Source of the DNA: Fragum whitleyi
Lineage: Eukaryota; Mollusca; Bivalvia; Cardiida; Cardiidae
Assembly: GCA_948146395.1 (NCBI GenBank)
Contig: OX411558.1
Span: forward strand, 36,078,350-36,142,349
Reading direction: 5' to 3'
DNA: 64,000 bases
Below, in pieces: positions 11,036-22,116 of the stretch. Position 1 is the first letter of the stretch; the number at the start of each line of letters is the position of its first letter. The notes under the pieces were generated by a model. The model saw only the letters and a list, made by a program, of their open reading frames with translations. It did not search any database and was not told the origin of the DNA. A program made the translations under genes and the position numbers.

Positions 11036-11408
11036 TTTTAAAGATCTTGATCTAGCAAATATATCACTTATAATTCTACTTTTCTGTAGCAAACATCATC
11101 ATATTAAATTGCTCATCAGTCATAAAAGCATCCTCACTGCTGTCACTTCAATCAATTTCTTTAAAGTAACAATTTAAATCTAAAATATTTTATGTAACAT
11201 ATTTGACAATTTACAACATTTTTATGTTCATTGCATTAATTGTGATTAATCAAATGAAGACTAGTTTCATTGATCACAAATTATACACTCACTCATTAAA
11301 TTTTTAATTTTGAAATTCTTGGACAAGTAAATTTTAACTTTTAGACAGTCTGATTTAGACTTCTGCTTATTAATGCAGATCTCCTACTTTCTTAGATGAA
11401 TTTATAGA

Positions 11409-11471
11409 GGGGTCAGTGCAATACTATTGTAAGTATATTTAAAGGCACTTACAATTGTGTTGTGCTGACCC
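11409..11471. repeat. Short palindrome (GGGGTCAGTGC family)
   Basis: Arms GGGGTCAGTGCAATACTATT and AATTGTGTTGTGCTGACCC fold back on each other around a short AT centre; both also contain AAGT or ACTT next to the centre. About 63 bp, no interior cargo. Confidence 0.75.
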
Positions 11472-11674
11472 TGCAATTTGACCTTCATGAACTGCACAAT
11501 AATTCCTGTGAACTTTTTTTTTCTAAAGTATATTCCCTCAGTATTTTTTTAATTCATATTTGAGATTAATCATAATTGAAAGTGGCTGCAGGCGATGATG
11601 CAAAGTGGGTGCGTATTGAAAGGAAACCGATTCAAATATGCCATTAGCAGTATTGTGTGAAAAGAAGAAATAGC

Positions 11675-12022
11675 TTATGACATGCAATTTCTTCTTTTTC
11701 AACAATATTTCTTCAATTAAGTATTTGAGTATAAAATCTCACAAATTTAAATCCATATTGTAAAGAAAAGAGTAAAGCTATGAATAAATTGTCCAATATT
11801 ATTCAATTACTAAGTCCAATGCCAAGAAAATCTTATCATTATTTATATGACAAGCAATTCTTTTCTTTTTCAACAATATTTCCACAAGTATCGGAGTATA
11901 TAAACACACAATTGTAAAATCCATAATTGTACAGAAAAAGAGTAAAGCTATGAAAAAGTTGTCCAATATAAATATTCCAGTATCAAGTCCAATGCCAAGA
12001 AAATCTAATCATTATTTGTATG
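11675..12022. repeat. Tandem duplication, two units of about 170 bp
   Basis: Two adjacent diverged units share TTTTTCAACAATATTT, AGAGTAAAGCTATGAA, GTCCAATGCCAAGAAAATCT and ATCATTATTT in the same order. No ORF spans them. Confidence 0.8.
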
Positions 12023-12177
12023 AAGACACCTTGATTAAACAATGAAAGCAACTATTAGCCCTTTGATAAACTCTATCCAATTTAATCCCTTAATTCAGAA
12101 GCACTTACTACTGTTTGCCGTGAACCATTTGCACTGTTATTCCTTGACAAATACACAAATATTAGATGTGGACTTGT

Positions 12178-12945
12178 GCAGCTTAATAATCACAGTTCCT
12201 TCTTACAGACTTAAGGAGATATGAAAGCTTAATAATACAGTTCCTTCTAACAGACCTGTTAAAGAGAAGCTTAATAATCACAGTTCCTTCAAACAGACTA
12301 AGAGAAGCTTAATAATCACAGTTCCTTCTTACAGTCTTAAGGAGATATGAAAGCTTAATAATACAGTTCCTTCTTACAGATTGAGTTTGTTTGTTTGAAT
12401 GGGTTTTACGCTGCTTTCAACAATTTCTCAGTTATATCGCGGTGGCCGGAGCACCTAACAATAGATTCCTGGTATTTCTTTCACCTGTACTACCATTAAA
12501 CCCTTTCCTAGCCTCCGACTGCTATCTCACATATGTTTACTCTTATCTACCCATTGGTGAGAGACAAATATTTGCCGCCACTGTGGATCGAACCCACGAC
12601 TTCCAGATTAGAAGTCTTATGCCTAACCAACTGCGCTATGGTGGCGGCAACTTACAGATTGAGAGAAGCTTAATAATCACAGTTCCTTCTTACAGACTAA
12701 TTAAAGAGAAGCTTAATAATCACAGTTCCTTCTTACAGACTAATTAAAGAGAAGCTTAATAATCACAGTTCCTCACAGATTGAGAGAAGCTTAATAATCA
12801 CAATTCTTTCTTACAGATTGAGAGAAGCTTAATAATCACAGTTTCTTCTTACAAACTGAGAGAAGTTTAATAATCACAGTTCCTTCTTACAAACCGAGAG
12901 AAGCTTATTAATCACAATTCCTTCTTACAGACTGAGAGATATGAA
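12178..12945. repeat. Minisatellite, unit about 38 bp, interrupted by a SINE
   Basis: Units follow the pattern GAAGCTTAATAATCACAG + TTCCTTCTTACAGACTGAGA. Some left-hand units carry an extra TTAAGGAGATATGA, giving a mixed two-unit pattern. A SINE-1 copy (12386-12650) splits the array; left and right parts join seamlessly when it is removed. Confidence 0.9.
12386..12650 (-). mobile_element. SINE-1, full length with tRNA-like head and 13-bp target duplication
   Basis: A well-preserved copy. On the minus strand the head has an A box TAGCGCAGTTGGTTAGG (plus 12622-12638) and a B box GGTTCGATCC (plus 12585-12594). The anticodon-loop equivalent reads CTTCTAA, i.e. TCT. The body then runs to a TTCAAACAAACAAA-type tail. 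Both sides carry CTTACAGATTGAG (12373-12385 and 12651-12663), a 13-bp target duplication. The host site is the minisatellite unit itself. SINEs of this type are transcribed by RNA polymerase III from the A and B boxes and copied by a LINE reverse transcriptase. Confidence 0.93.
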
Positions 12946-13126
12946 AATAATTTGGAACCAAGGTCAATTGCATGCACATACAATATGTGTAAGAAAACTG
13001 AAGCTTGAAAAATTCTACCATCACATTAATTGCCATCACTCAGACAGAAACCTTTACCTTCTATTAGAAACCATTGTCTACTACTAGAAGCTATCGTTTA
13101 CTATCAGAGAGAATCTAGGCAATAGG

Positions 13127-13370
13127 GTTAAAACATTTTTTACATCATGTACCCAGAATATCCCTGCTTTGGTAGGATGTATTGACAAAGATCAGCCTGC
13201 ACATGATGTGCAATCTGACCTTAGTCTATACCACATGATTCATTTTTAAACCAGAAAAATTGTAAATCATGTTTTCAATACTGCAGTAGCAATAAGGGGA
13301 TCAAGTAATTTCAACACTTTGATTTAATGCAACTTTTTAAATTGTTTTTATTCAGTACTAAAAGGGTTTA
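13127..13370 (+). mobile_element. MITE-1 copy, strongly decayed
   Basis: The interior order (CCCAGAATATCCCTGCTTTGG, AGATCAGCCTGCACAT, ACCAGAAAAATTGT, TTTATTCAGTACTAAAAGGG) matches MITE-1, but the left terminal repeat has lost its CCCTTG and only the right TTTAA flank is recognisable. Confidence 0.65.
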
Positions 13371-13681
13371 AATTTGCACTTTTAGACTTCAAAGATCTTA
13401 AATTCTAACTCCAGTACATTTGTTAGAATTTAATGCACCCACAAAAATTAACTTGATCCAATAAGCCACTCAATTTCTCATCTTTAGCTATTTCCCATGA
13501 TGCATTTTGATTAATACATTTTACTACATGTACTAAATGACGCTGCCACAAGTACTTCAGGCTTATTTCTGTGATAGACAAATTCCAATATTTCTGTGAT
13601 GGAAGTGAACCCATGTTCAGAAACTGCACTAATTTTGCAATTGTGTTATTTTGTCTCTTTTGTAAGAGTCTTAAAAGTTTG

Positions 13682-13905
13682 TTTTTTGATGCTGCTTTCA
13701 ACTATTTTTCCGTTATATTGCAGTGGCTGGAGCACCTAACAATGGATTCTAGATATTCCTCTACCATCACATCCTTTCCTAGCCTCCAGCTGCTATCTCT
13801 GACAAAGGTCTTCGATTATCAACCCTGGATCGTGAGAGACACATAGTGAGAGAGAATGAGTGCCATCATAGCGCAGTTGGTAAAGAGTGTTGAACTGTTG
13901 AACTC
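13682..13905 (-). mobile_element. SINE-1 body joined to an inverted tRNA-like head
   Basis: 13690-13855 is SINE-1 body in minus orientation (CAGTGGCTGGAGCACCTAAC, AGCCTCCAGCTGCTATCTC, CGATTATCAACCC). At 13862-13892 the sequence TGCCATCATAGCGCAGTTGG reads as a SINE head with its A box on the plus strand, opposite to the body. Either the head was inverted after insertion or two fragments were joined. Confidence 0.6.
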
Positions 13906-14464
13906 TTAGAAGAAAACATATGATAAAACTCAAATTAAAGCTTTTTTTTTCCATCAACCGGAAATTGTCGCTTTGTTTAATATACATCTACAATGTTAAA
14001 ATTTTCTAACCCTGATGATTTATTGCAAAATAAGTTCAGAAACTGCACAGGCAACCCAAAATGTGTAACTACAGCTTATGACAAGTTGTATATATGTTGT
14101 ATATATAGTTGCATTTCACTGGTCACTCTCCAAGATGAATAGAAAATCATCCTATCTTGAAACACTACAGAAAAAAGATTATTATGCTAAATAATAATCA
14201 CAAAACACACATTTTCCCATCTATCCCCACAATATCTGACTCTCTTATCCATAAATACCAGACCATTATGATTCCAGGAATATGGCACCTTCTGTCCACA
14301 GTGGGATACCGAGCCAGTAAAAATAACATTTGACCACTGTCATGGAAACATGAACCTTTCTAGATAAATCAAGTAAACATAAAAAGGTGTATCAAATTGA
14401 TTCTTCATTCCCTGAATTTTATATAACTATGATTTGAATTTCTCCAATTTACTCATCAATGTGT
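13906..14464. other. AT-rich non-coding stretch
   Basis: 14050-14097 shows part of a GGTTACC-type palindrome (GTAACTACAGCTTATGACAA). Nothing else is recognised. Confidence 0.4.
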
Positions 14465-14701
14465 GAGCCTGTGTGTGACATTTCCAACAATTTCACATGT
14501 GCATCTCTGAAGACTCAGATCAGCGTGTGCAGCTGCACAGTCTGATCAGAGTCTTCACTACGCACTCAATTTGTAGTTAGGGAACCATTCTCTTCGCTCA
14601 CAAATGCAGAATATATTCTTTGCACTGTGTGGGTGTCTACTAAACTCAATGTCTCTCCATCACACACACATGAAATTGTTGGAAATGTCACACACGGGCT
14701 C
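14465..14701. mobile_element. MITE-2 (GAGCCTGTGTGTGACATT ends)
   Basis: About 237 bp with inverted ends GAGCCTGTGTGTGACATTTC and GAAATGTCACACACGGGCTC, extended inward by CAACAATTTCA/TGAAATTGTTG. An inner palindrome is built on CTCAGATCAGCGTGTGCAGC and GCACAGTCTGATCAGAG. No coding capacity. Related copies: 17943-18180 and partial ones near 44375, 56195, 61160 and 63264. Confidence 0.8.
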
Positions 14702-14855
14702 AAAATATGAATAAATTTTTTAGAATTTATTTCATTTGAAATTCTGCCAATTAAAGCCTTCTCCTACTGTCATGGGGACTGTTTTACTAAACATCTTACT
14801 ATAATTTTTATTTGCAAAAGTCAAAAATTAGATTGCTTATACAGTAGTAACTAAA

Positions 14856-14930
14856 TATGGTATTCTGCCGTGCATCATCTCATTGGAATCGTCTTGTAAA
14901 GACAATTCCAACGAGATATTGTAAGGCAGA
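14856..14930. repeat. Short fold-back repeat
   Basis: ATTCTGCC...TCTCATTGGAATCGTCTT faces AAGACAATTCCAACGAGA...GGCAGAAT across a short centre. GAATCGTCTNNNNAGACGATTC-type cores also occur at 35466, 42310, 48170 and 60095, so this is a recurring hairpin type. Confidence 0.65.
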
Positions 14931-15437
14931 ATCTAACAATGCATGAATGCATGAAAAGGCCTGTGAGGTAAAATTTGTGATTTTGACCTACAATTATTTT
15001 CTTCGTAAGAGCTTAAGTAAAACGGGCCCCTGCTTTCTATTTCATCATTGTGGGAATAACTCAAGACAGACTTAATTGTCTATTTATTTGAGAGGAATTT
15101 CAAATTCAGCAGGATAAGGGTGGGGCAGATAATTCTAAGGAATGATAATATTATTCTCTCCAAAAGAACCTCACCCATATCTTACATAATCCTGGTGGAT
15201 TTACATTGAGCTAAAGATCACTATAACAGGGTTAGCATCTGAAATTGGATGTCACACAAAAATTGAACCCCTGCATCATTTTTGAAGGAAGATGATACTC
15301 CATAATAATGCAGGTTATTGACAATCTTAAGTCCCACAAACCTCATACAAATTTCAAAATGCTGACCTCCAGTGAAACACAGGATTACAATATGCTTCTG
15401 GATTTGAAAACAAAATATGACAACCAATTTAAATACA
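14931..15437. other. Non-coding stretch
   Basis: No repeat family or credible exon is recognised. Confidence 0.4.
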
Positions 15438-17177
15438 GACAAGAGGGCCATAGTGGCCCTTAATCGCTCAGCTGAGTGAATTGTCCAAAACACATTTCAA
15501 GCAGGTTTTAAAAAATTATTTGGCTCATTTTCAAGAAAAAAGACTTGACTTTTATCACAATAATAATTCTGACCAAATTTTAAGTTGATTGGGCAAAAAA
15601 GTGGAACCAGGGTGCATACACAACTTTCCTTAGATTTGACCCAGTGACCTTGTTTTTGACCCCACTTGCCCAAATTTCAAACTGGACTGAAATTTTGTCA
15701 GGACAATCAATCTAACCAAATTTCAGGTTGATCAGACAAAAAATGAGACCTCCAGGTTGCATACAAGGTTTTCCTAAGATTTGACCCAATGCCTAGTTTT
15801 TGACCCAACTTGACCCAGTTTTAAACTTGTCCGAGTTTTTATAAAAACAATCATTCTATATAACAAAATTTCAGGTAAATTGGGGAAAAATGTGTCCTCT
15901 AAAGTGCATATAAGGGTTTTCTATGATTCGAAGCCATGACCTTATTTTTGACTCCTCTTGACCCTATTCTGAACTTGCCTGAGATTTTATCAAGACAATC
16001 ATTCAGGCCAGATTTCAAGTTGATCAGACCAAAAATGTGACATCTAGAGTGCATACAAGGGTTTTCTAAGATATGACCCAGTGACCTAGTTTTTGACCCC
16101 ATTTGACCCTATTTCGAACTTGTTTGAGAACTTATCAAGACAATCATTCTGACCAAATTTCAAGTTGATCAGACCAAAAATGTGACATCTAGAGTGCATA
16201 CAAGGGTTTTCTAAGATTTGACCCAGTGACCTAGTTTTTGACCCCACTTGACCCAATTTCAAACTGGTCCGAGATTTGAGCAAGACAATCATTCTGACCA
16301 AAGTTCAGGTTGATAAGACAAAAAATGTGTCCTCTATAGTGCTTACAAGGTTTTTCTAAGATTTGGCTCCCGTGACCTAGTTTTTGACCCCAGTTGACCC
16401 AATTTTGAACTTGTCCTAGATTTTATCAAGACAATCATTCTGACCAAATTTCAAGTTGATCAGACCAAAAATGTGACCTCTAGAGTGCATACAAGGGTTT
16501 TCTAAGGTTTGACCCCATGACCTAGTTTTTGACCCCACTTGCCCCTTTTTCGAACTTGTCCGAGAACTTATCAAGACAATCATTCTGACCAGATTTCAAG
16601 TTGATCAGACAAAGAATTTTACCTCTAATGTGCATACAAGTTTTTTCTAAGATATGACCCCGTGACCTAGTTTTTGACCCCAGTTGACCCAATTTTGAAC
16701 TCGCCCTAGATTTTATCAAGACAATCATTCTGACCAAATTTCAAGTTGATCAGACCAAAAATGTGACCTCTAGAGTGCATACAAGGGTTTTCTAAGATTT
16801 GACCCAGTGACCTAGTTTTTGACCCCATTTGACCCTATTTCGAACTTGTTCGAGAACTTATCAAGACAATCATTCTGACCAAATTTCAGCTTGATTGGGC
16901 AAAAAATGTGACCTCTAGAGTGCATACAAGGTTTTTCTTAGATTTGACCCCATGACCTAGTATTTGACCCAAGTTGACCCAATTTCGAGCTCGTCCGAGA
17001 TTTGAGCAAGACAATCATTCTGACCAAATTTCAGCTTGATTGGGCAAAAAATATGGCCTCTAGAGTGCATACAAGGTAAACGTTGACGACACACGACGGA
17101 CGACACACGACTGACGACGGACATCCACCCAACCACAAAAGCTCACCTTGAGCACTTCGTGCTCAGGTGAGCTAAAA
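15438..17177 (+). mobile_element. Pearl/Helentron-like element b, 1.7 kb
   Basis: It starts ACAAG followed by hairpin AGGGCCA-TAG-TGGCCCT (15444-15460) and the subterminal GCTCAGCTGAG (15466-15476). About ten core repeats follow; the central ones are spaced 144-146 bp, measured between successive CCTAGTTTTTGACCCC motifs from 16087 to 16957. A degenerate CGACGGACGACACACGAC microsatellite (about 17070-17122) leads to the 3' hairpin GCTCACCTTGAGCAC-TTC-GTGCTCAGGTGAGC and a CTAAAA end. The outer hairpin arm CTCAGGTGAGC is a one-mismatch inverse of the 5' repeat. No protein is encoded. Confidence 0.85.
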
Positions 17178-17348
17178 AGCCAACAAGGCAACTATATTAA
17201 GCTGAAGATTCCAATTAGAACCAAATACAGGTCTTAACTGGTGAAAATTATTGATTTTTTTTTCAATATTCAAGATGATAATTTCTCTTAATCTAGAATT
17301 GTTTTTTTTTCAATTTTCAAGATAATAAATTCTCTTGCTCTAGAAATG

Positions 17349-17428
17349 TTTCGATGCTTTAGAGCTAAAACATTGTATGTATCTATACAGTGTATAGATA
17401 CATACAATATTTTTGCCCTAAGCCTTTA
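17349..17428. repeat. Fold-back repeat with a perfect 18-bp core
   Basis: ATTGTATGTATCTATACA, one G, then its exact reverse complement (17373-17409). Weaker pairing continues outward (GCTTTAGAGCTAAAAC against TTTTTGCCCTAAGCC). Confidence 0.85.
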
Positions 17429-17680
17429 ATTTAACTCATATTGAACATCATCATAAACAATATCACATTTAGTTCCCCCCATTCTGATGCCATTTAAGCC
17501 TCACTTGGAGGCAAAATCAGAAAGGTGAAAGCCAATCTGTGTAGATAAATCCCCATAACTCTACATAATCTTTAAAATTTTGTACAGACTAATCTCTCAC
17601 AGTACATTACCATTCTACCATAATACACCAAAATATTACATCATGTACAGACAGGTTATCTTTCAATATTGCTGCTTAAC

Positions 17681-17843
17681 TTAAGGTAGTGGAACAGTAA
17701 TAGTTTAGCAACATTTCATCACTCACAAACTTTCACAATGTTGACCGAGCTTCCTAATGATTTTATTAGGAAACCTCGGTTTACATTGAGAATGAACATG
17801 TGATCCCAAATGTTGCGGATCTATTACAGGTCCACTACCTTAA
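17681..17843. mobile_element. TTAA-flanked MITE-3 (GGTAGTGGA ends)
   Basis: TTAA on both sides encloses 155 bp with ends GGTAGTGGAACAGTAATAG and CTATTACAGGTCCACTACC; inner arms CCGAGCTTCCTAAT and ATTAGGAAACCTCGG form a second stem. A truncated relative is at 49312-49425. Confidence 0.8.
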
Positions 17844-17942
17844 TCAGACACCTTGGTGTGTTAAAGGATTGAAAAGAATCATTCAACAAGAATTATGAAA
17901 TCTAAGTGTTTTATTTTGAGACCGTTTTAAGAGCTAGAATTT

Positions 17943-18180
17943 GAGCATGTGCGTGACATTTTCAACAATTTTAAATGTTTGTGAGGTGCAAGCACTGAGA
18001 AGCGTAGACAGCCACAAACTGTTCATATAAAAGTACCTGATTGTCTACAGATACTCTGACACCTTATCGATCTACAAAATGAATAGTGAAGACTCTGGTC
18101 AGACTGTGCTGATGCACAGGCTGGTCAGAGTCTTTGCTTTGCGCACATTTGAAATTGTTGGAAATCTCATGCACAGGCTC
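17943..18180. mobile_element. MITE-2 copy
   Basis: Ends GAGCATGTGCGTGACATTTT and GAAATCTCATGCACAGGCTC match the 14465 copy, as do the flanking CAACAATTTTA/TGAAATTGTTG and the inner GACTCTGGTCAGACTGTGC...GGTCAGAGTC stem. The middle carries a different filler. Confidence 0.75.
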
Positions 18181-18518
18181 ATTTATCATGATGTCCAAAG
18201 AGAGGAAGAGTGTCTGAATTTCCGTATAAAAAAGACCAAAGTCTGATGATTGGAAAAAGCAATTGGGCTTGGCAAATCTTCATTGAACCATCCTTGTGGT
18301 GCAAGTAATGGTGCTTCCACAACAAAGCAAAATCAGGATGGATTTTAGTATTAGTTAAAACAAAAAATCCTATGTCAAGATATGAAGAAAATTCAATCAG
18401 TATAAAACTTGAATATTGGCATATGGCAGCCAAAGAGGTCTCCAATGATTGATGAAACAAGTCTATATGCTTGTCTTGATGACCTTTATATTCTTCAGAT
18501 AGTTTGCCATTAATTGCA

Positions 18519-18593
18519 AGGCTGAGCGACTGAAACAGTTGAAACTGCCCATAGACACATAGGTAGTTACAACTGTTTAATGCTAAGTAAGCC
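18519..18593. repeat. Short palindrome (GGCTCAGTGC family)
   Basis: Arms GGCTGAGCGACTGAAACAGT and ACTGTTTAATGCTAAGTAAGCC with TGAAACTGCC/GGTAGTTACA next to the centre. Imperfect. Confidence 0.65.
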
Positions 18594-19024
18594 TGGATTA
18601 AAGTAATGACAAGAATGACCTATAGTAATAAAATAACTTGTTCCAAAACTAAGTCATTAAGCACAAAGATTGGCTATGTCAAATGACATTGTTGACATAT
18701 ATTTAATGTTGACTCAAATATTTCATCAAACAATTTATCATAAACTGCCCCTCTCATGATGATTGTCAAATTAATTTTATCAATTCCTTGTCAGTAAACA
18801 AACAGGAGAGTAAAAGTAAGCCATACTGTAAATATTAAACCCTTTTGCATTGCTATGCTCTGGCCATTTCGTATCTAATTTCATTTGTGAGTAAAAAAAA
18901 TGGCGGCACAGCATCTTCAATTGTTTCATCAACTTCAAAAGGAGCTGCATTAGTATGATGCATATAGAATTATTAAGATACTCTGATTGGTTTTAAAAAC
19001 TTTACTAACTTTTTTGTCACATTA
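18594..19024. other. Non-coding stretch with one short ATG frame
   Basis: At 18900 AAAAATGGCGGCA would be a good start context, but the frame ends after 17 codons (18951-18953), too short to support a gene. Confidence 0.3.
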
Positions 19025-19230
19025 AGGTTGGTGGTGAACCTAACCATGAATTCCTGACTTTCATCTCCAAGCCTTCAGCTGCTCATCTATTTTCAGTTTA
19101 CCATTATCCATCCATCACATCAATGGCAAACAAATATAGCAAGGGTTTTTGCCATTACTTGGCATCAAACTGTGAATCCAAGGACTGAGAGTCCAATACA
19201 CTACCAGCTTTGCTATGGCCATGATGGCTT
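19025..19230 (-). mobile_element. SINE-1 copy, diverged
   Basis: Order GGTGAACCTAACCATGAATTCC, AGCCTTCAGCTGCTCATC, TTTACCATTATCC, then AAACTGTGAATCCAAGGACT and CTATGGCCATGATGGC (decayed B-box and A-box region). The tail is not preserved. Confidence 0.65.
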
Positions 19231-19470
19231 AAAATATTTCAGATGTATGTGAGCCTGTTGTAATCCTGAATGCAAAGCTGGTTAAAATTTCACTCATATA
19301 TTTAATTACAAGGGTATGAAAGCATAAAGGGACCAAAGGTAAACAAATATATAAGTTGTCACCTAGTTTCAATATCAGACATGATGTAATCTCTTGCTTG
19401 CCCTTTGATACCCATATTTATAAAGTTACCTTTACCAGCTGAACAATTTTCTTTAATCTTCAGAGATACT

Positions 19471-19547
19471 TCGAGTGTTCAGCACAAACTATTGTAAGTG
19501 CCTATATGATTATAGTCACTTACAATAGTTTTGTGCTAACCCCTCGA
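19471..19547. repeat. Short palindrome (GGGGTCAGTGC family)
   Basis: Arms TCGAGTGTTCAGCACAAACT and AGTTTTGTGCTAACCCCTCGA, with ATTGTAAGTG/CACTTACAAT adjoining the centre. The pairing extends to the outer TCGAG/CTCGA. Confidence 0.8.
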
Positions 19548-20174
19548 GATTCGTCCTTTCGACAAAATTTTAAATCAGTCTAAAACCATTTAAGTTACAA
19601 ATGAAATATCTTGAGGCCTTAATTGGTATTTGTCCAGAAACTGCACAGAAGATTAATTTACTTTGATCCTATTAAAATATATGTTTCAAAATAAAATAAT
19701 GAAATTATTTTCTATTGAATATAATTGATTTAGGAGTATAATGCTCAAGACAAATCTTAGCAGATAGTCATCTTCCAGATTTTTAATGCATACACTAGGG
19801 CTTGACTCAAGGTGATATACTCATTGCAATTGTTTTCCTTTGAAATAACCTTTTACCTTCATTAACATAATTGCATTAAAAAAATTGCATAACTTGAAAA
19901 TGCTGGAAATCATCCGCTAGAACATTCCCAGTTTAAAACAGTTTATAGGACTCTTGAAAAATAGACCACGGTATTTTTCTGCTGACTCGGCCCATTTTCT
20001 CCTAATCTAGATTACATAAGTTCCTGTTGACTTTCTGTATGAATTGATATTTAATCTTATCAAAAACCTGTGATGTGTGCTCTTTATTGTGCTACCTTTC
20101 ATTCAGCCCTGAAACCTTTATGCAAACTTTACAAAACTACTTTTAACCAACACTTTTCTAAATGGTGTATCATT
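19548..20174. other. AT-rich non-coding stretch
   Basis: No gene or repeat is recognised. Confidence 0.4.
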
Positions 20175-20238
20175 GAGAAAATGCTGTTGTACATTTGCTT
20201 CATAAAACTATGAAACAAATGCACAACAGCATTTTCTC
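20175..20238. repeat. Hairpin with 30-bp arms
   Basis: GAGAAAATGCTGTTGTACAT and its continuation TTGCTTCATA pair with the inverse sequence after a 4-base AAAC loop, with two mismatches. It could be a small fold-back element; a microRNA-like precursor is possible but unproven. Confidence 0.85.
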
Positions 20239-20459
20239 CATAATATGTGTATAATACAACTTTTATACATACATATTATAATTCAAACACTTCTCTAAGC
20301 CTCTTTGGTGCTATAGAATAGGAAAATACTGGAATTTACTATTCTATTCTATTATCACCACATTACTTAAATCCATAAGTTAGATACACTACCAACTGTT
20401 AACTGTGATACAGAAGAAATAAACAGATCTTAAACTTCTAGATGTAAATTTATTTAATA

Positions 20460-20804
20460 CAGTAAAATGTGTATCTTCGTTAACTTAGCGACCACTTACT
20501 GGACCACCAAAAACTGGTTGTTAAAGAGAATGGTTGCTTAGAACACATTGTGTTTACAAAAAACAAACATTTTTGGGTTGAATATCTATGTTCCATTGCC
20601 AATTTCTAAACAATTCCATATCATTCAAATTCAAAAGAATTGTCTCATTCTGACGATTCTAGTGAGTTTTAACAACATAGAATTTTTTAATTATTTTCAG
20701 GCAAATGATATCTACTTTTTAAGATATTTCAACTTATACAAGGGCCCGCGCTTAAAAAAATTGGTCGCTAATTATGGACAGGGTCGCTTTAGCAAGATTG
20801 ACTG
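20460..20804. mobile_element. TA-flanked MITE-4 (TA|CAGTMAA, AGCGACCACTT)
   Basis: TA (20458-20459 and 20805-20806) flanks 345 bp whose ends CAGTAAAATGTG and rc(CAAGATTGACTG) match at CAGTMAA. Both subterminal regions contain AGCGACC-type motifs in inverted orientation. CAGT ends at TA targets fit Tc1/mariner-pogo elements (family knowledge). Other copies: 30181-30848 and 42137-42484. Non-coding. Confidence 0.75.
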
Positions 20805-21088
20805 TACATCAATTTCATCTTGCTTTGAGGATATTATTGTGTTGCCATGATGGGAGAAAGATTTTATCCTTTTGTTTTTGTTTACATCATAGTGTCACTT
20901 TCTATCTATTCCTAATTCTTATGTTTTGGCAACAGAACCTATAAACACAATTCAACAATGCGTCATATATTAAAATGCTATATCATAATGCTATAATCAC
21001 AATTTTAAGTCTTAAAATTGTTCAGTTACAAGCAAAACTGTTACCGTAGTAATACAATAGTATGATTTTCTAGAGGCATGTGGTCGAT

Positions 21089-21150
21089 GGGGGACCATAA
21101 CCTTGTAACTCCAGCTTATTCAAGCTGTAGTTACGAGGTTTTGACCCCCC
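21089..21150. repeat. Palindrome, GGTTACC family relative
   Basis: GGGGGACCATAACCTTGTAA faces TTACGAGGTTTTGACCCCCC, with CCAGCTT/AAGCTGTAG next to the centre ATTC. Confidence 0.75.
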
Positions 21151-21287
21151 AGCAGTGATGCTTATTTAAATCTTAAACCTTTTAAATATGACAATGACCT
21201 ATAGCAAAACTAGATTCAAGTTAGTGGCACAATATGTATTACTAGCAACTGAACAGACACTATTATTTGAACAGAAAAGATACTTTG

Positions 21288-21450
21288 TTCTTTCCTGAGC
21301 CTTCAGCTGCTATCCCACATAGTTCTACTATTATCAACCCATTGGTGGATGACAAATTATAAGTCAGAAAGGATGAGTGCCTTTTACCATCAGGAATCGA
21401 GCCCAGAACTTCGGAAATGTTGATTAAAATTGTTGTGCACACTTCAAGTG
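21288..21450 (-). mobile_element. SINE-1 fragment, 3' tail missing
   Basis: CCTGAGCCTTCAGCTGCTATCC, CACATAGTTCTACTATTATC, AACCCATTGGTGGATGACAA and AGTCAGAAAGGATGAGTGCC follow SINE-1 order. GGAATCGAGCCCAG is the B-box region on the opposite strand. Confidence 0.7.
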
Positions 21451-21842
21451 ATCTTGACAATAAAACCAAGTACCTGTACTGTTCCTATATTCTATGAATT
21501 AATTGAAGGAATCATATCATCATAAAACTCAGGTTCTAAGGTTAGCAAGCCCAAATGACCCATGTTTATATTACATGGTTAATTACTGATTCCCTAATTG
21601 ATATAAGGCCGGGTGGCCAATCTACCACTACATCATATAAACAACCACTGGCTCCCTTAATTGGCTTAATTAGCTTAAATAACCTTAATGTCAGAAATAC
21701 AAGACAGGCCGGCTATAGTCCTGGGAATACTACAAAGGAATAGAATTTCAAAGCAAAGCACTCGCTGATCATATCAGTCCATTCAATCCTAGAGATAAAT
21801 CTATCATTTCCTTGAAACTCATTTACCGTAGCTACATGGTTA

Positions 21843-21970
21843 TTAACCCTAGTTATAGTGAGCTCAGAATATTCCGTAACTTTGACAGGAAGTATATACA
21901 AATATCAGTCTGCACAAATGTTCAGTCTGATCTTTAAGTCTTTACCACCTGATGTACCTCTATGAACCAG
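21843..21970 (+). mobile_element. MITE-1 left half, decayed
   Basis: TTAACCCTAGTTATAGTGAG, CAGAATATTCCGTAACTTTG, ATATCAGTCTGCACAAATGT and ACCACCTGATGTACC follow MITE-1 order; the right half is absent. The phrase TTCAATCCTAGAGATAAAT occurs on both sides, at about 21782 and 22009. Confidence 0.5.
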
Positions 21971-22116
21971 CAAATTTCAAAGTAAAAGTATGAAAGGAGG
22001 GCAGTCAATTCAATCCTAGAGATAAATGTTACAAATACTGTAATTCTGTGGTTGTTAATAGATATGAACAGTAAAATACTATGTGTACAGGCCATAGGGA
22101 TATGCTTCAAACAGCT

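Noticed and set aside
12577..12650. tRNA-Arg gene
   Set aside because: Same structure as the other SINE heads and inside a dated insertion.
15899..16737. Minus-strand frames in element b
   Set aside because: Same reason: one frame per tandem core, no protein family.
18900..18953. ATGGCGGCA start with good context
   Set aside because: Stops after 17 codons; no exon continuation seen.
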